Source: Pteria penguin (lineage: Eukaryota > Mollusca > Bivalvia > Pterioida > Pteriidae). Taken from it: a DNA stretch of 64,000 nucleotides. The translations under genes were made by a program, and so were the position numbers. Shown here in pieces: positions 1 through 12,968 of the stretch (positions within the stretch are counted from its first letter, which is position 1; every line of letters starts with the position of its first letter). The stretch spans positions 1,793,501-1,857,500 of the forward strand of contig CM068589.1 in assembly GCA_035048485.1 (NCBI GenBank). Reading direction: 5' to 3'. The notes under the pieces were generated by a model. The model was not told where the DNA came from. It saw nothing but the letters and a program-made list of their open reading frames with translations, and ran no database searches.

Positions 1-1434
1 TGGGTATGACCGAAAACTTTTAAACACTTAAAAGAATCCACCCCGTGCTGGATATGACCGAAAACTTTTAACAACTAAAAGGGACCTTGAACACTTTTAT
101 CTCCACCAAGGTACATCAAAATCCTTTCAATTCCAAAGAAGAAGTCCATCAGAGCTTATAATGACATAAAAATTATAGCACATTCCCTTCCCTTTTATCT
201 TAAAAACTTAACAAAGTCATACAAATTGTTTTTTCATTCCAATTCTTTAACGATTTACTTTCGATAAAACAGATTGATTGCACAAAATTAATACATTATA
301 AGCAAATCTTAAAAAAAGAAAAAAAATTGAAACAAGAAACCTGAAAATGAAAGTCAATAAAGAAAAATTAAGATTTAAAAATGAAACCGAACCAAAAATA
401 ACATAGAACAACACTTCTCTTAACATACCCTTCTAGATCAATCTGGTGCCTAGGGTCTGACGAAGTTTGTCAAAGGAGATGTACCCTCTGGAGTCATGTC
501 TCCCTTCCCAGGGAAGTCCATGTCTCCCTTCCCTGGGAAGTCCATGACTCCCTTCCCTGGGAAGTCATGGTTGAAAATTAACAATACTTGTAGGGAAACT
601 ATAGTACTTCATTTTTACCAAGACTTATCAAAATCTCTTACGTAGATATTTAGAGTATGAAAAACTTGCGCCGGACGGACGCCGGAGTCCGGCGCCGGAC
701 AAGATGAAATCACAATAAAATCCAAAGTCAGAACGGACAACTCATTACCCGGACACACCATGGTTTTCCCGGTTTTACCTGATCAATAATAACACACTGA
801 ACGAATCCCAATATAGCTAACGCTGAATCAGAACCTTCGATTTCTGAATAATTCCTGTAACGATCCAGATGCACCGGTCTCTTATTTCACGCCTGATCGA
901 TTCGTCCTTGACTCTGAAGTAGGCCACGTTCAAAGGACAATAGAAATGATCTATTTATAATTATAACACAGTACGCAACTTATTGTGTCACATTATATGA
1001 CTAGTGTTCCGCAGTAAAGGTAGGACTGCGAATTCCCGGCTGTCCTTGCAGGACATCTCCTCGATCCCGACGTTCTATAGCCACATGGCTTATTGCAACA
1101 TTCCGACGGATACCTGACAGGAAGTGACATCATAGGACACCCCTCGATAACGAGATCTACCCAAATGAACTACTGCTCTAAATAACATTGTATTTCCTTA
1201 CCACTGATTACCGAGTTTTCTTTGTGTGTCTACATTTATGCTCTGTGTAACGTACAGACGATCCTTCCGGTCAAAATTTAAAATTTATTCTTTATAGAAA
1301 TTCTATCTAGATTTAATTAACCATGATAATGGTATTATAGTGAATATGCTATATTAATATTATTTACCACAAGGTTATCCCTCTTATCTGAGAGATTTTC
1401 AACCTTTATCAGGCATAAATGAAATTCTACTCAC
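1..1434. other. Intronic/intergenic stretch with two small tandem repeats
   Basis: This lies downstream (minus-strand sense) of the transporter exon and is probably its first intron. A block containing 'atgaccgaaaacttttaa' occurs twice, near 5 and 54. A 24-bp unit built on 'ctcccttccctgggaagtc' occurs about three times at 495-568. I found no convincing second transporter exon, so the rest of that gene probably lies outside the window. Confidence 0.5.
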
Positions 1435-1696
1435 CGGCCAGTAAATAAAATCCCACGAGCAATGATGCCACCAATGCACTTTTTGAATGGTCTGTTCCAT
1501 AAAAGTCTAGTATCTTCCGGACGTATATCCCAAACGTAAAGCATATGCCATCCACGATTACGTTACATACAAACGATGCAAAGACGATCACCCAACCCCA
1601 GCCACCGTCCGGACATCGTGATTTTGGTTTGGGTTCTGGCTCGGGTTCTATCTCTATATCTTTCTCACTTCCGGTATCGAACTTTGTTGCCGTCAT
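1435..1696 (-). CDS. Monocarboxylate transporter-like (SLC16/MFS) first coding exon, partial
   Basis: This is the N-terminal exon of a major-facilitator transporter of the monocarboxylate transporter family, which moves small carboxylates or related solutes across membranes. It starts at ATG 1696-1694 and encodes 87 complete codons. An acidic/proline-rich cytoplasmic leader (EPEPEPKPK) is followed by 'PDGGWGWVIVFASF', which matches the family's conserved [D/E]G[G/S]WGW motif at the start of TM1. The continuation 'DGICFTFGIYV' is typical of the TM1 end, and TM2 begins at 'ALVASLLVGFYLLAG'. The open frame meets TAG only after a strong donor (G|GTGAGT, intron from 1434). The exon therefore ends in phase 1 inside a Gly codon, as expected for 'LLAGP' in this family. 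The remaining ten or so membrane segments are not visible. The paralogue and substrate cannot be assigned from one exon. Confidence 0.85.
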
Positions 1697-3490
1697 TTTT
1701 GTTTATGTGGTGACGGTTGTGTGACACCCTTAAAAGGGCCAACTGTTTACATCTTACGGCTCTGAAAAAAATAAAAAATAAACTAAATAAATATCTTCAT
1801 ACAATTTCTAGCATCATCTACACCAAGAGGCTGCGGTCTTGATCCTGCTGTAGCGAGGGATCAAAGCCATAACGTACACGCTTCAAGGGTCGAGATATGC
1901 CGAAATGTTGCGACTTCTGTCAGGCAAACGGCATGGAAAGAAGCACGCCTAGAATTTATATTGGATACAGATGTAACAAGATGTAAGGGAACTCGATAAA
2001 TCAATCAATGTCATCCTCCAATTCCAATACTGTATCACACAATACCTAATGCTGAGATAGTAACCACTATTTAACCCCCTCCCCCCTTTTTTCATCCCTA
2101 CTGTGTTCGAAGTATCTTCTAAATTTCAAAGCGCTAGATCGTTTTCATCTCAATTTCACATCCATGAAAATAAATGGAATTAAGAAGAGGGACGATTTTG
2201 CCTTCCAAGTTTATCATATGTAATGCAACAGATAAAGTGGTATTGAAAATCTGATAAAATACCCCACCTTCAACCGTTATTCTCAAGTTCTGAAGCAAGC
2301 TCTCTCTCTCTCTCTTGGAGTACATACACGCCACTCAATCTCTATAAAGTTTAAAATAATATCAATGACATTAAACACAATGTTTAATCAAATTCTAAAT
2401 AAAGAATAAATTCGATCTGTAGTACAGAAATTAACTTATACATTTACATACACCAAATGATAATAAACCTGACCTCAACAACTTCTATACATCCTCCTTC
2501 GTTCTACGAATAAAGTCAAAACCACATTCCTAGAGAACAACACACGATCATCGGATAACAAAAAGTCGGAGACAAATATTCATCTACTCGACAAAATATA
2601 CTGCTCTGTCAGCGGTGTCTACTTCTACATAAGGTCTATCCAACCTCGAAGTACACTATACACCACATTATACGTACAAAGCTTTGTAAAAGTCAAATCC
2701 TTTGTACAAATAATTTCTTCAGATCTATTGCCATTGCTGATGTAATCATTCTTCCAGAGCATTCCATTAACCCGATTTAGTAAAAGACCATTTCTGCTTA
2801 TTAATAAAGCTCAGACGGAAAGTCATTTTTACACACATACTCAAAGCGGGAGGTGCATGCTGTACCATATCTACCGCAAAAATGCACGCGAAGGCTAGAC
2901 TAATTATAGCCGCTGACGTAACCAGCGAACACGCCATCGGAATTGCGAAGGGGAATTCCGGTTTATCCGATGTTTCTATTTAAAGACACGCTGGGTTATT
3001 GTAAGAATTTTTTTTCGGAAATCTAAGAGGAAGTAAAATGGTTGTTAATCAGTTGCATATTGCCGACCTGTGCGATTAAAACGTTTAGTCGTATCATGTA
3101 TGTCTCAATAATAGATACAGAGATACAGGTACATAAGTAGGGTACGGCAAGTAATGACGTCATAATAAAACATCTGACAAAGCTGTGTGATAAAAATCAC
3201 CGAGGACATGCACACAAAATGTATATCAATATGAGCTGCATTTTGCTTCGCAAAGCGAAAATAGAACATCGACAAATTAGGTCGAGAACAGAAAAAAGAA
3301 CACTTAAGAACACAATATTTAGTGACGGGATATATATATGTATAGTAGAAGATATTTATCACGTTTGTTTCCACCTTTCTCACTGGTTGGTTTGGACATG
3401 CTTTACGTCGCCGTCAAATTATCTCAGTCACATCGCGACAAGCAGGAGTCAGTTACATAATGATCTCTGAATGAAGTGGAACGGTGTGTA
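1697..3490. other. Non-coding stretch upstream of the transporter exon, nothing recognised
   Basis: AT-rich sequence with a short CT run near 2298-2314 and a C-rich patch at 2077-2088. No open frame shows family-like composition. It presumably holds the promoter or 5' UTR intron of the minus-strand transporter gene, but I see no definable promoter element. Confidence 0.4.
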
Positions 3491-3504
3491 CTGAAGTATT
3501 CCGA

Positions 3505-3585
3505 GTAGCATATCCGCCTCCAGGCATTCAAACCTAGTTCCCAAAACGGTAAACTACAACCCACTTTGCTACACCGTCACAAGGG
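3505..3585 (-). repeat. tRNA-like SINE head remnant
   Basis: Read on the minus strand, the segment contains an A-box-like 'ggtgtagcaaagtgggttg'. About 30 bases later comes a B-box-like 'taggtttgaatgcc'. This is the spacing of an internal RNA polymerase III promoter. It is degenerate, has no cloverleaf I can complete and no visible SINE tail, so it is an old fragment rather than a tRNA gene. Confidence 0.35.
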
Positions 3586-3590
3586 CGTCA

Positions 3591-5820
3591 GTACTGCAGT
3601 ACGTACACAACAACAAAAAATACCTATATACCTGACTGCCCCAGATGTGAATCTCCGCTATCATGCACACAACAAAGTAAGATCTAGGTCATTGTTCACC
3701 TTACTTCTAAACGCGGGAAAGCGAATTAATTAACACTGCAAGTACGTCAGTACTTATGTCGTGAAACATGTTTACCAATACACGTATCGAAAAACAGAGA
3801 AGTCAGTGCATTTCTTCAAAGATTTTAAATCATTTTTTGCCTCTCCGTGTAGCGTTGTGCGCCATCAATTGTAATCTGGGACAGCACTCTCGCGGAGGGA
3901 TACATAAATCATATGCAATGAAACTGAATGCAGGATCTATGACAAAAAAGGTGAGTGTGTGTGTGTGTGTGTGGGCGGGCGGGGGTTGAAGAATAACATC
4001 CATCCTAACAAATCCATCCAAGACCGTCTAATTAGTATCCATATGATGAAATGAATAAGAAAATACACATTAATTTTGAAATTGTACATACATGATCATG
4101 ATAGTTGTACATTAAATGCATACCGACAACAACAAATGACTACTTTTTTCTTTTCCGAATTTGTGATGAATTCTATCTTTCCCACTTTTTTTTTAATCCG
4201 CAACTGAACAGACAGTAGTTTAGACTGCATTTCCATTCCTATAGCCTTCTCGACACGCTACTTCTGCCCCTTTTTTCGTTAATTGTGACATAAATTGTTT
4301 GATATTTATTATAATCAAATATTATTTGATATACTGACCCTATCTGAACAACACAGTGCCCTACATTGAGATGTTCGCTGCGACGAAAGTGATCTAGTTA
4401 CATTGTGAGATGTCAACTCATAGCTCTGTAAAACCGTGTACGTACAGCTGGTGCGAGCACCAAAACAATAGGCTAAATCTGTAGGACATACAAAGCACCG
4501 ACAGGCAGAAAAAAAGCCAGTAAAAGAGTCACGTGATGGCGAGACGAACGGCAAACCAAGAGCTGAAAACAGCTTTATCACTCTCCAACGTTAAATAACG
4601 AGTACGACGATCATTCGACGGAAGAAAAAAAGTGACAAAAGTAATGTCAAGTGACCACGTCATGTCTAAAAGACCACTCATTTCGTGAAACACCTTGCAC
4701 TATAGCGGTAGCTACAGGGCAACATAGGAGTGGGTTTCTCTTTTATATATATGTATAAACCTATTTATTTTTAAGCCAAGGTCTCGCATTTGGGCAACAT
4801 ACAGTAAAACAAAAATAAAAGTGATATTCCCAGACTGGTATTCTTAGTCTGTGACGATTCAACGCCTCAGTTCTCAAACCCCCATCCCATTCTTCAAACT
4901 ACATGCATTTGAATCATTATTTCTCTCTCTCCTTGAATACATATTTTAAAACATATATAGATATAATTCTCTGCCATATCAATCCAAATGACTAATAAAA
5001 CCCGTTAGTACAAAAACATCACACGAATCACAAAGACGTCCTTCAAAAAATGTTGTCAAACAAAGAAAGTTCCAATCTCAGAGCGGTTAGATCATCCACG
5101 TTCTACTATTGGTAGCACGTTAAAGCAAACTACATCGGGAATAATTACTAGAGTTTAAAATCCGCAAACTTGGCAGAAAATCTAGTCTTTAAAAGCGTCC
5201 TTGTCCTCTTTAGTCTGACAATGGTTTCACGACTTAAAAGCGTGGCCAGGACGTGTAACGATTTACCTGCTCGTTAATTTAAATCAGCATTCATCGTATG
5301 TAAATGTACGTATAATTTTACATTTCCATTGTCTTTGTGAAGTCATTCTACATGCCCACGAGTTAATTGTGCACGTGGGTGCAGCCAGGTTCGCTAGAGT
5401 TGCCTTATATAGTCTTTAAAACAAAGGCAATTCTATCGCATCGATCTTTCTATCTAAATAGGCAAGATTTTGTCTGTACCCACCATGCACTCCCTTGGCT
5501 GACGAACTGACAATGTCCATTTTTGTCAAGGTTATACATTTAAATTTGTACCCAACTTGGTTCTGAACAATGTGTGGGGTTTTGCTTTAAGAATTTCCAA
5601 AGTGTGATTTGGTTCTTTATTTTGACAAGTCATTGTTAGGAAATGTAAGTCCCAATACCAAGGTACAAGGACTTGGGAGCATCAACAAAGTACCCTGCTA
5701 GTACAGCCAAGAATACTGATAACAATGCTCATAATGAACAAAGTACTTCAGAAGTTGGAAGTTCAAAAAGTAAGTTTTAATTACTGACTGTTCGACAAAC
5801 AAAACTCTCGGTGCACAAGT
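3591..5820. other. Non-coding stretch, nothing recognised apart from a (GT)n/G-rich tract
   Basis: A (GT)n run at about 3951-3972 grades into a G-rich tract (to about 3987). The rest is AT-rich unique sequence without convincing exons. Confidence 0.4.
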
Positions 5821-5860
5821 GTCTTATGGAAGACCGGACTCTCAAAGTAGTCATAACAGC

Positions 5861-6170
5861 AGAAACTTTTCAAAGATATCTGAAAAAAAGACGGCCGCCG
5901 TGGTTTCTTTCTTACACGCTGTGTTATTGTCTACATTATGATCTTCAGATATCCAAGTCCACATTACATAATAACGTCATCAAAATCGCAATATAAGTGC
6001 ACAGAAGACTTCAACAGAAATTTTTCAAAGATATCTGAAAAAGACGGCCGCCGTGGTTTCTTTCTTACACGGTACGTTATTGTCTACATTACGATCATCA
6101 GATATCTGATGTCCACATTACATAATAACGTCAAAATCGCGCTATAGTTGCACTGAGGACTTCAACATGG
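5861..6170. repeat. Two-copy tandem duplication, about 155 bp per copy
   Basis: 'caaagatatctgaaaaa' starts at 5871 and again at 6026. It is followed both times by 'gacggccgccgtggtttc', a TTGTCTACATTA block and 'cacattacataataacgtca'. The copies differ by scattered substitutions and small indels, so the duplication is not recent. Short open frames through it are not gene-like. Confidence 0.8.
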
Positions 6171-6587
6171 TTACTATGACAACATTCTTTGATTGCGTAA
6201 CACTATGCTACAAGTCACCCCTGACAGAACAGTATGTCACCGCTCTCTGCGTCTCGGGGGATTGGACCATTAGCATATTTCGTGCAAGTAATCGATAGAA
6301 GCAGGTGCTGACGTGTCAGGTAATCGATATCAAATGGCTAATCATATCGTCCACGACTTCCGTAAGGGTGACGGCACTCGACTGAAAGCGCTGACCAATG
6401 CTGGATAATCTACATGTAAACGACTTTCTTCTTCCAGAGACTCTGCATGTCAGATGATAGTCTGGGGCGTTACGTTTCAAAATGACCCGATTTTCCGTTA
6501 GCTGATGGTTGGCTGGTTGATTGGTTTCTTTGTCTATGGGTTGGTTGCTTGGGAATTTTGTTAAGTAGCAAATATCTAACAGTTGGT

Positions 6588-6668
6588 GGTATAATCAGGG
6601 AATTGAACCTGGATCGCCTGCGCCCAATAATCAATGCTTAAATCACTACACCACGTATGGCTCTTCTC
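6588..6668 (-). repeat. tRNA-like SINE head remnant
   Basis: On the minus strand an A-box-like 'ggtgtagtgatttaagc' is followed at pol III spacing by B-box-like 'aggttcaattccc'. No tail or target-site duplication is recognisable. I read it as a degraded SINE head. Confidence 0.45.
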
Positions 6669-7957
6669 CTATTGGAAAGATTGCAAGTTTAGAGGAGAAT
6701 ATCAGTAGTGCATTCAGTAATGTTGGGCTGAATACTCCACCATACAAGTACGGCCACTGTTAACGTTTGGTGGTGCATAGCGCCACCGATCACCAAGGTC
6801 CCTCGTCATTTGGCCTACCTACTCAAACACAGTCCTCTTAAAATATGTCTTTCAAACCGAGTACCGTAGTGGATTTTGAATAATCAGCATTTGCCATATA
6901 TGGAAGTCTTCGAACTCAAAGTGAAGACATCAAGAGAGAGAAACGGGTGACTGACCACTCAGTTACCTCGGTGTGGAGTGAATGACTAGTCACCTAACGT
7001 TTATACGGACGCAGTGGCGAACGATATATAACCAGTCACTTGCAATTTAGATCTTTCATCTGCATGTACAGACGGGAACGGATGACGCGGAATTACCAGG
7101 AGAAAAATCCGTACAGTATCTGTGAAAGGTTTTACAGAAGTTTCCTAAAGGTCGCAAGTTCGAACACCGCTAGAATCGATTTTTTACTCTCAGGGTGTAC
7201 AGACGAAACACATGTTGATAACAAATCCGACTCGTAAGTTCATATACCACCATCATTCCACACAACACATGATTGACGCTCAAACTTGGGAGGGGGGGGG
7301 GGGTTGTATGTGTGTTTGTTCGTTCTTTTCCTCTATTTGTATTACCGGCTATTTGGGTATTTCACAAAGCATTAGTTGCAATAACGTTTAATCGGGGAGC
7401 AAACATAGTGTCAATAACCAGAGACAGTCATTCAAATTCGGGCTTGATCTTGCTATGGCCCTAACATAAAATATTGTGAAACTGTCGCAAGTTGAACACC
7501 CTGCATTGACCAGTAGTATTGAACGAATTGCAAAGAAACTACCCACGGGTAGATAAAGCATTAAAAGTAAGAAGAGATCAGTCTAAGAAGTGGCTTTTAA
7601 ATGTCTTTTATCGTAGCATGGGGTAGAGATAAGAAAGTTCAGGGCCCTATCTGGACTGATTAGACCAGATTTAATGTCTTAGCATCGGTCAGTGCTTGCA
7701 ATGAGAAGGTGATCTAAATCCGTTAGATAACCGGTCAACGTTCGGCTGCTGGGTACAACGTGCGCAGATGGACGCTAAACTTTGGCCCTTCACAACAGTA
7801 TGTGCAGAGGCCTGTGTATCTCTGTAACGGTGGCGAATGAGTCACTGAAAACCATGCCAGAAAGACCTGGCAAAACACGGTCGGTCAACAAACTATGTAA
7901 CATATGGCAGGGGGATCGGTCAGTCATAGATCATTTAATGTGGACAACATACCACTT
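6669..7957. other. Non-coding stretch, nothing recognised apart from a poly-G run
   Basis: Contains a run of 12 G at about 7292-7303. No coding, RNA or repeat signature was recognised. Confidence 0.35.
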
Positions 7958-8017
<60 letters not shown>

Positions 8018-8021
8018 GAAA
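7958..8021. repeat. (TA)n-(GA)n compound microsatellite
   Basis: About 26 bases of TA dinucleotide run directly into about 38 bases of GA dinucleotide with one interruption. Confidence 0.95.
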
Positions 8022-8199
8022 GTTTTAATGTTTATTTCTATTTCGCAGGTTCAACTCGTATCTTAAAATATCTATAAATCAATGTACAAATGAGAGTTAG
8101 TTCTATCTGCCATTATTACGATCTATGTAGCTGCAGACGTGGCAACAATGTTTCTCCGGTTAAATTTATGACACACATCTTAATGCTTCGTCTTCTAAT

Positions 8200-8317
8200 T
8201 ATTATTTTTATTTGTTTATGACTTTTATTATAATTATAGTATTATTATTATCATTAATATCATTATTATATTAGTTTCATTATCATTATATTATTATTAT
8301 TATCATTCTTATCATTA

Positions 8318-8361
<44 letters not shown>

Positions 8362-8362
8362 T
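8200..8362. repeat. (ATT)n-rich trinucleotide microsatellite
   Basis: Imperfect ATT/ATC triplets become an uninterrupted (ATT)n run at about 8319-8360. Confidence 0.9.
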
Positions 8363-8859
8363 GCAGGCATGGCTCAGTCAGAGGAGTTCCAAATCATGCA
8401 GTAACGATCCGTTCATTCCTATTTCTCGTATTTTTAATACTTTTACTTCCGGCTCCGCAATTTTACTCCCGGTTTCCGAAATGAAAGTCGATATTTTCTC
8501 AATCTGAATAATCTTTCTATGACCTTCAGCGATAAAATCTGAAGATAGAGGGCGTTCTTTATTGACGAGACGGAACACGTGGTACTGATATTGATAGCCA
8601 GCAAAGGGACGTTATCGAACTTGTTACCTTGACCCTGTCATTCGCCATGTTACGTCTACCCTGCCTATCTACATCAGTGCATCAAGAACAACGTCGCCAA
8701 TTTCTGACACGTGCTTATCAAAAGTCCACAACAATCAGAGTTGGTGTGTGAATTCTGTGCTCTGAATTTGCCAGTATTTCGAATTCGAACACATTTGTGG
8801 TGCAAGAAAGTCCGTACTCCATTGTAATGAATTATTATACGATACGACAATGCATCGGA

Positions 8860-9036
8860 GAGCTGGCAATGCCTAGTCGGCCGTGTGTTTGGTTCCGGAC
8901 AGAGGGTTGCGTGTTCGAGACATATCAGTAGCCCGTCGGACCACACTTTCGGATGATGTTAATAACCGCGGTTACGGAAAGACGATGACACGCGAAAGAT
9001 TTCTCGCTGCTTCGGGTGGGTCTGCTGCATTGGGGT
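8860..9036 (+). repeat. Degenerate tRNA-derived SINE fragment
   Basis: 'gggttgcgtgttcgagac' resembles a B box. About 100 bases later, 'tttctcgctgcttcgggtggg' matches the body motif 'actgcttcggatggg' of the minus-strand SINE at 41057-41332 and the fragment near 32.7 kb. The A-box end is poorly preserved. No flanking duplication was found. Confidence 0.4.
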
Positions 9037-11006
9037 AAAATATCTGTATTTAAAATGCATTCATCTACAAATGCACGTTTATATGTCGATTATGCATGTA
9101 TGTTTTATTATAATCATATTTACGGTAACCCGATTCTTTATTTTTTTTTTTAATTTCTCTTCCATTGATGTGTTTATGTGTTCATTTATTTATTTTCTTA
9201 ATTCATTATTTAAATATTCAATTAATTATTTCTTTATCTCTTTTTTTGTTTGTTTGTTTGGTTTTTTTTTGGGGGGGGGGGGGGGGTTGCTTTTGTTTTT
9301 TGTTTTTTGAGGAGGGTTACAATAATTACAAAACGATAACTAGCCCTTAATGATTCTACATCCCCCCTTTTTCCTTCTTTCTTCAAGTATATATCTACGG
9401 CTCTTATCTCGTTTTACATTCGGTATGATTCCCTCTATATATGCCCCTTCTACATTGCTTACTGCAATTATAAATCCCTTATAGTACTTTATAGTGCACC
9501 GACTTTTTTAACAAAAATCGTACAGGTAAAATTAAACAACAAATATCTACAGATCTCCTTCATGTTGCCCCCGACACAATAACTCTGATTTGGCCTTCAC
9601 CTTTGCCGTGTGGGGCGCAGAATTGGGGGCTATTGTTACACCATGTTTAACCTAGAAAACATTGAAAAATAGAGTCGTCCAAGATCCGTAGGAAGATAGG
9701 AAAAATGAAGGAAGGGGGGAAAGAGAAAAAAAAGGGAGTTAAACGCTGACTTAGAGATAACTAAAAACGTCGAAATAATTTCATTATGATTTACATGTAC
9801 ACAAGCTTAGATTCATTTTATTGATCAACAGCCCATTCACGACCACGCGCACTTCACACCGACGTCATCATTTTCATGTACCTTAACATGTATATTGTTG
9901 CTTTCAGTTCAGAACGACGTGAAATTAATTCACTGTTTATTTCATTTTCGTTTTAATCAATTCTTTATCTTGCATTTTTAAAACACACTTGTACACAGAT
10001 CTGAATCACTTTTTCATTTTAAATTTGAAAACATATAGTTTGAGCATAATTCTACATATTTAAAATTTTTAGTAGATCTACGTCTCGGCTGAATGCATCG
10101 CCCAAATTTAGATTTAATTTAAGGGGGGGGGGGGTGTATTTTATAATGAAGCAAGAAGATTCTGATTACGAACTTTAAAATATAACTCAAAGCCTGCTTT
10201 ACATTTAATTTAAACAACCCCCCCGCCCTTTCTTCTCCAACCACCACTATTTTCATTTGTCGCAATCTTGACATAAAAAAAAGAATTAGAATCGTGTGTA
10301 GCTTATTAACATTTTCTAAAACCATATAAATCAATCAAACGTCATTTGATTAGATTTGTTAAAAAGTAGATCTATATGAACAATTTTTACCAGATTTGTG
10401 ATGTCTAGCTACCAAAGTCTTAAGCTCTTTCCTTCCGAAGACGGTATAAAATCAGGCATATTCGTTCCACCTTCATTTCATTCCAATATTATCATATCCA
10501 TTAACAAGTTCAAATAATCCAGTATTCGAGTATTCCTCTTTTTATCGTGTAAATATACAACCTCCTTTTGAAGATAAACTTTGTCTATACTTCGAGAAAA
10601 ACAAATAAAACTCCCTCGTTTATGCACACATGTCACTCCTCGGCAGCCATATTTCTATTTATTCGCTCCAGGTCGAAATGAGGTCAAAACTTGCCGTTTT
10701 CCTATCCAATGGCAAGGTCGCTGAATCACTCGAGAAACTTGGAGGGTTTTTTCCATATCAGTAATGATGTTTTTGGTCCAAGTATGATTCAAATAAAATA
10801 AAGATGTCCTTCTTTTCTATAATAACAAAATGTTATCTTTCGAGATCTATTCTTGCAGTAACTGTGAGGGAGGGGTTTTCTTTCACGATTCGAATTCTTT
10901 TGAAAATTTTCAAGACGAGGGCCCAATGATGTTGAAAAGTGTCAGTCTGAAGGTTTTAACTCGATAACTGACAAGATTTCATTTAAAATGATAACATTCT
11001 GAAATT
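9037..11006. other. AT-rich non-coding stretch with poly-G tracts
   Basis: Contains T-rich sequence followed by 16 consecutive G (9271-9286) and another G run at about 10122-10133. No exon, RNA gene or mobile element end was recognised. Confidence 0.4.
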
Positions 11007-11174
11007 ATTTCCAGTGGCGGATCCAGAATTTCCGAAAAAAAGGGGGGGGGGCGCACATCTGTAGCAGCCAAACTACTCCGCCATTTTTTGTGTTAAATCC
11101 GAAGTTTTCCTTATTTTAAAATATGTGGCGAAAAACGAGGCGCCCTCCTCCCCTCTAAATCCGTCACTGATTTC
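11007..11174. mobile_element. Short inverted-repeat element (MITE family A) with 5-bp target duplication
   Basis: The element runs 11012-11169 (158 bp) and starts CAGTGGCGGATCCAG. It ends in the inverted form 'aaatccgtcactg'. It is flanked by ATTTC on both sides (11007-11011 and 11170-11174). A poly-G run lies just inside the left end, and 'actccgccatttt' lies internally. Other copies are at 12974-13138 and 57652-57805, and a partial one near 14.57 kb. It is non-coding, so a transposase would act in trans. The superfamily is not determined. Confidence 0.8.
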
Positions 11175-11282
11175 CATATATCTCAATGTCCTGAAAATCT
11201 CTGAAAATGACTGTCGTGTTTGAAAACTTTTCATCTTAGAACTGAGAGGGAAAGTAGATCTGTTGAAGGAAGTGTATGTGTG

Positions 11283-11746
11283 TGTGTGCGGGGGGGGGGG
11301 GGGGGGTTTTAACATTTAACAATTTGTGACGTCGTTAGCTTGGCCGAAAAGACTTGCCCTGTTTTTAAAATCCAATGCAGTGTTGCATGTAACCTATATC
11401 AGGCCCGAGCATTGGGGAGTCAACATTGTTGGCCTAGTATCGAGGGGTTTACGAAACAAATTTACTTATCACAATAATGAGGTTAGGACCTTCACTGACG
11501 GTATATAAAAGATACAGTGCAAATATGATCAGGGGGAGAAGCTGGAGTTTTGGGATCGGAACATTCTAACCCCCCCCCCCCCCACCCACCCTTTTTGTCT
11601 AAAGGATTTCATTAACTCGTACAGTTTTTATACATGTATCGATCTATATTATAAATTCTTTCCTTTCAAAATATACGTATATACAGAAGTGAAAATTTTA
11701 CAAAATAGAATCATTTACAACCCCCCCCCCCTTTTTTTTGGGGGGG
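11283..11746. repeat. Cluster of homopolymer G and C tracts
   Basis: A (GT)n tract followed by a long G run (about 11290-11306), a C run (about 11571-11583) and a C run with adjoining T and G runs (about 11721-11746). These are simple-sequence tracts. Poly-proline or poly-glycine in frames crossing them is an artefact. Confidence 0.8.
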
Positions 11747-11778
11747 TTCATTAATGAATACTTTTAGAAGCAGGATAC

Positions 11779-11969
11779 GCAGGGGAGGGGCAGGCTTGGT
11801 GTGGTGGTCAAGAGCCTGGCTTGCGGCGCCGACGATCCGGGTTCGATTCCAGGATTGCCGCCACTATGTTTAAGAGGTTGGTCACCTCCTGCTTCCATGT
11901 CGCGATATAACTCAAAAATTGTTGAAAGCGACGTAAAACACCACTCAACCAACCAACCAACGCAGGGGA
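11779..11969 (+). mobile_element. Complete tRNA-derived SINE (family 1) with target-site duplications
   Basis: The SINE occupies about 11787-11961 and is flanked by GCAGGGGA at 11779-11786 and 11962-11969. Its head has an A-box-like 'ggcttggtgtggtggtcaag' and a B box 'gggttcgattcc'. The body carries 'ccactatgtttaagaggt' and 'cttccatgtcgcgatata'. It ends 'gaaagcgacgtaaaacacc' plus a (caac)n-type tail. It is non-autonomous and would rely on LINE machinery for retrotransposition. A second copy at 18339-18508 shares the whole layout, which defines the element boundaries. Confidence 0.9.
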
Positions 11970-12968
11970 ACTTTGTCTTCCTCCGCTACCACTATACTGT
12001 ATAATAACGACCGGATTTGACGAAAAAGAGTGAAATCAAAGTATGTGACTGGAAAACATGGATAGGGAGAATACAATATCGCTTTGTAACATACAGCGTT
12101 AAATATCATTCTGTAGATTATAGTAATGAATGATTCGCCCGGTGGCTTTATCTTAAGTGAAAGATCTTATTGTGTATTTATCACTTACATCATATTCTAC
12201 TTCCGCACACAGTAAATAGATCTTCGCAAACCGGAAGTTCAATACCCTAACTCAGTCGTCCTACATCAAGTGCCCGGATGTACCAGGCAAAATTCAGAAT
12301 CGGAGACACGCAATTACTCACGATCCTATAAAAATCATTGTGGAAAATTTTCTGAATTGCTCGGCAACCAAGGCTGTTCAAGGATATGGGTTAATGTAAA
12401 CTGAAAAACGTATTTTATATGCGTTAGATTTTAACGACAAGGGATAATATGGAATATTTAAAATTTTTCATATATCGAATAACAAAACGAGGGCTTAAAA
12501 TAAATTCATATACCTGACTTTTCATGCAGAGTTATAAATATGTCCCCTTTCAATACAAATTTAGAAAATCGATACAAAATGAGCACGAGAGAACTCAGAG
12601 GCGCGACATCTTCTCCGACAAGAACAGATGAAGTGGAGCTCTCCGATACATGATCGGCAAAAACTTTGATGGGTATACTGCAGTGGCGACACTGCAACAC
12701 AGTTAGTGGCGCTCCTCGAGGGAAGAGTATTATAGAGACGGTTTCTGTTTTCGTTCTCCACACCTTTCACCTTTTTTTCAAATAGATTTAAAATCCATCC
12801 ATTCAGCTGCTACGCTGAAGTTGTCAATAGTTTTAATCGAGAAGTCTACAAAATTACACCGATCACATCACTCAGAATGCTGAGTGCATGTACACTTAAA
12901 AAAACCTTTAAAGTATTAGCGAATACCGATTACGTGTAACTTAGTCACTGTAACATCAATATAATATC
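11970..12968. other. Non-coding stretch, nothing recognised
   Basis: A minus-strand open frame of 85 codons (12506-12763) ends next to a donor-like CAG|GTATAT. I see no family features in it and do not call a gene. The rest is AT-rich unique sequence. Confidence 0.3.

Noticed and set aside
12506..12770. Minus-strand 85-codon frame next to a donor-like site.
   Set aside because: No family resemblance, no recognisable partner exon, and a second overlapping frame of similar quality.
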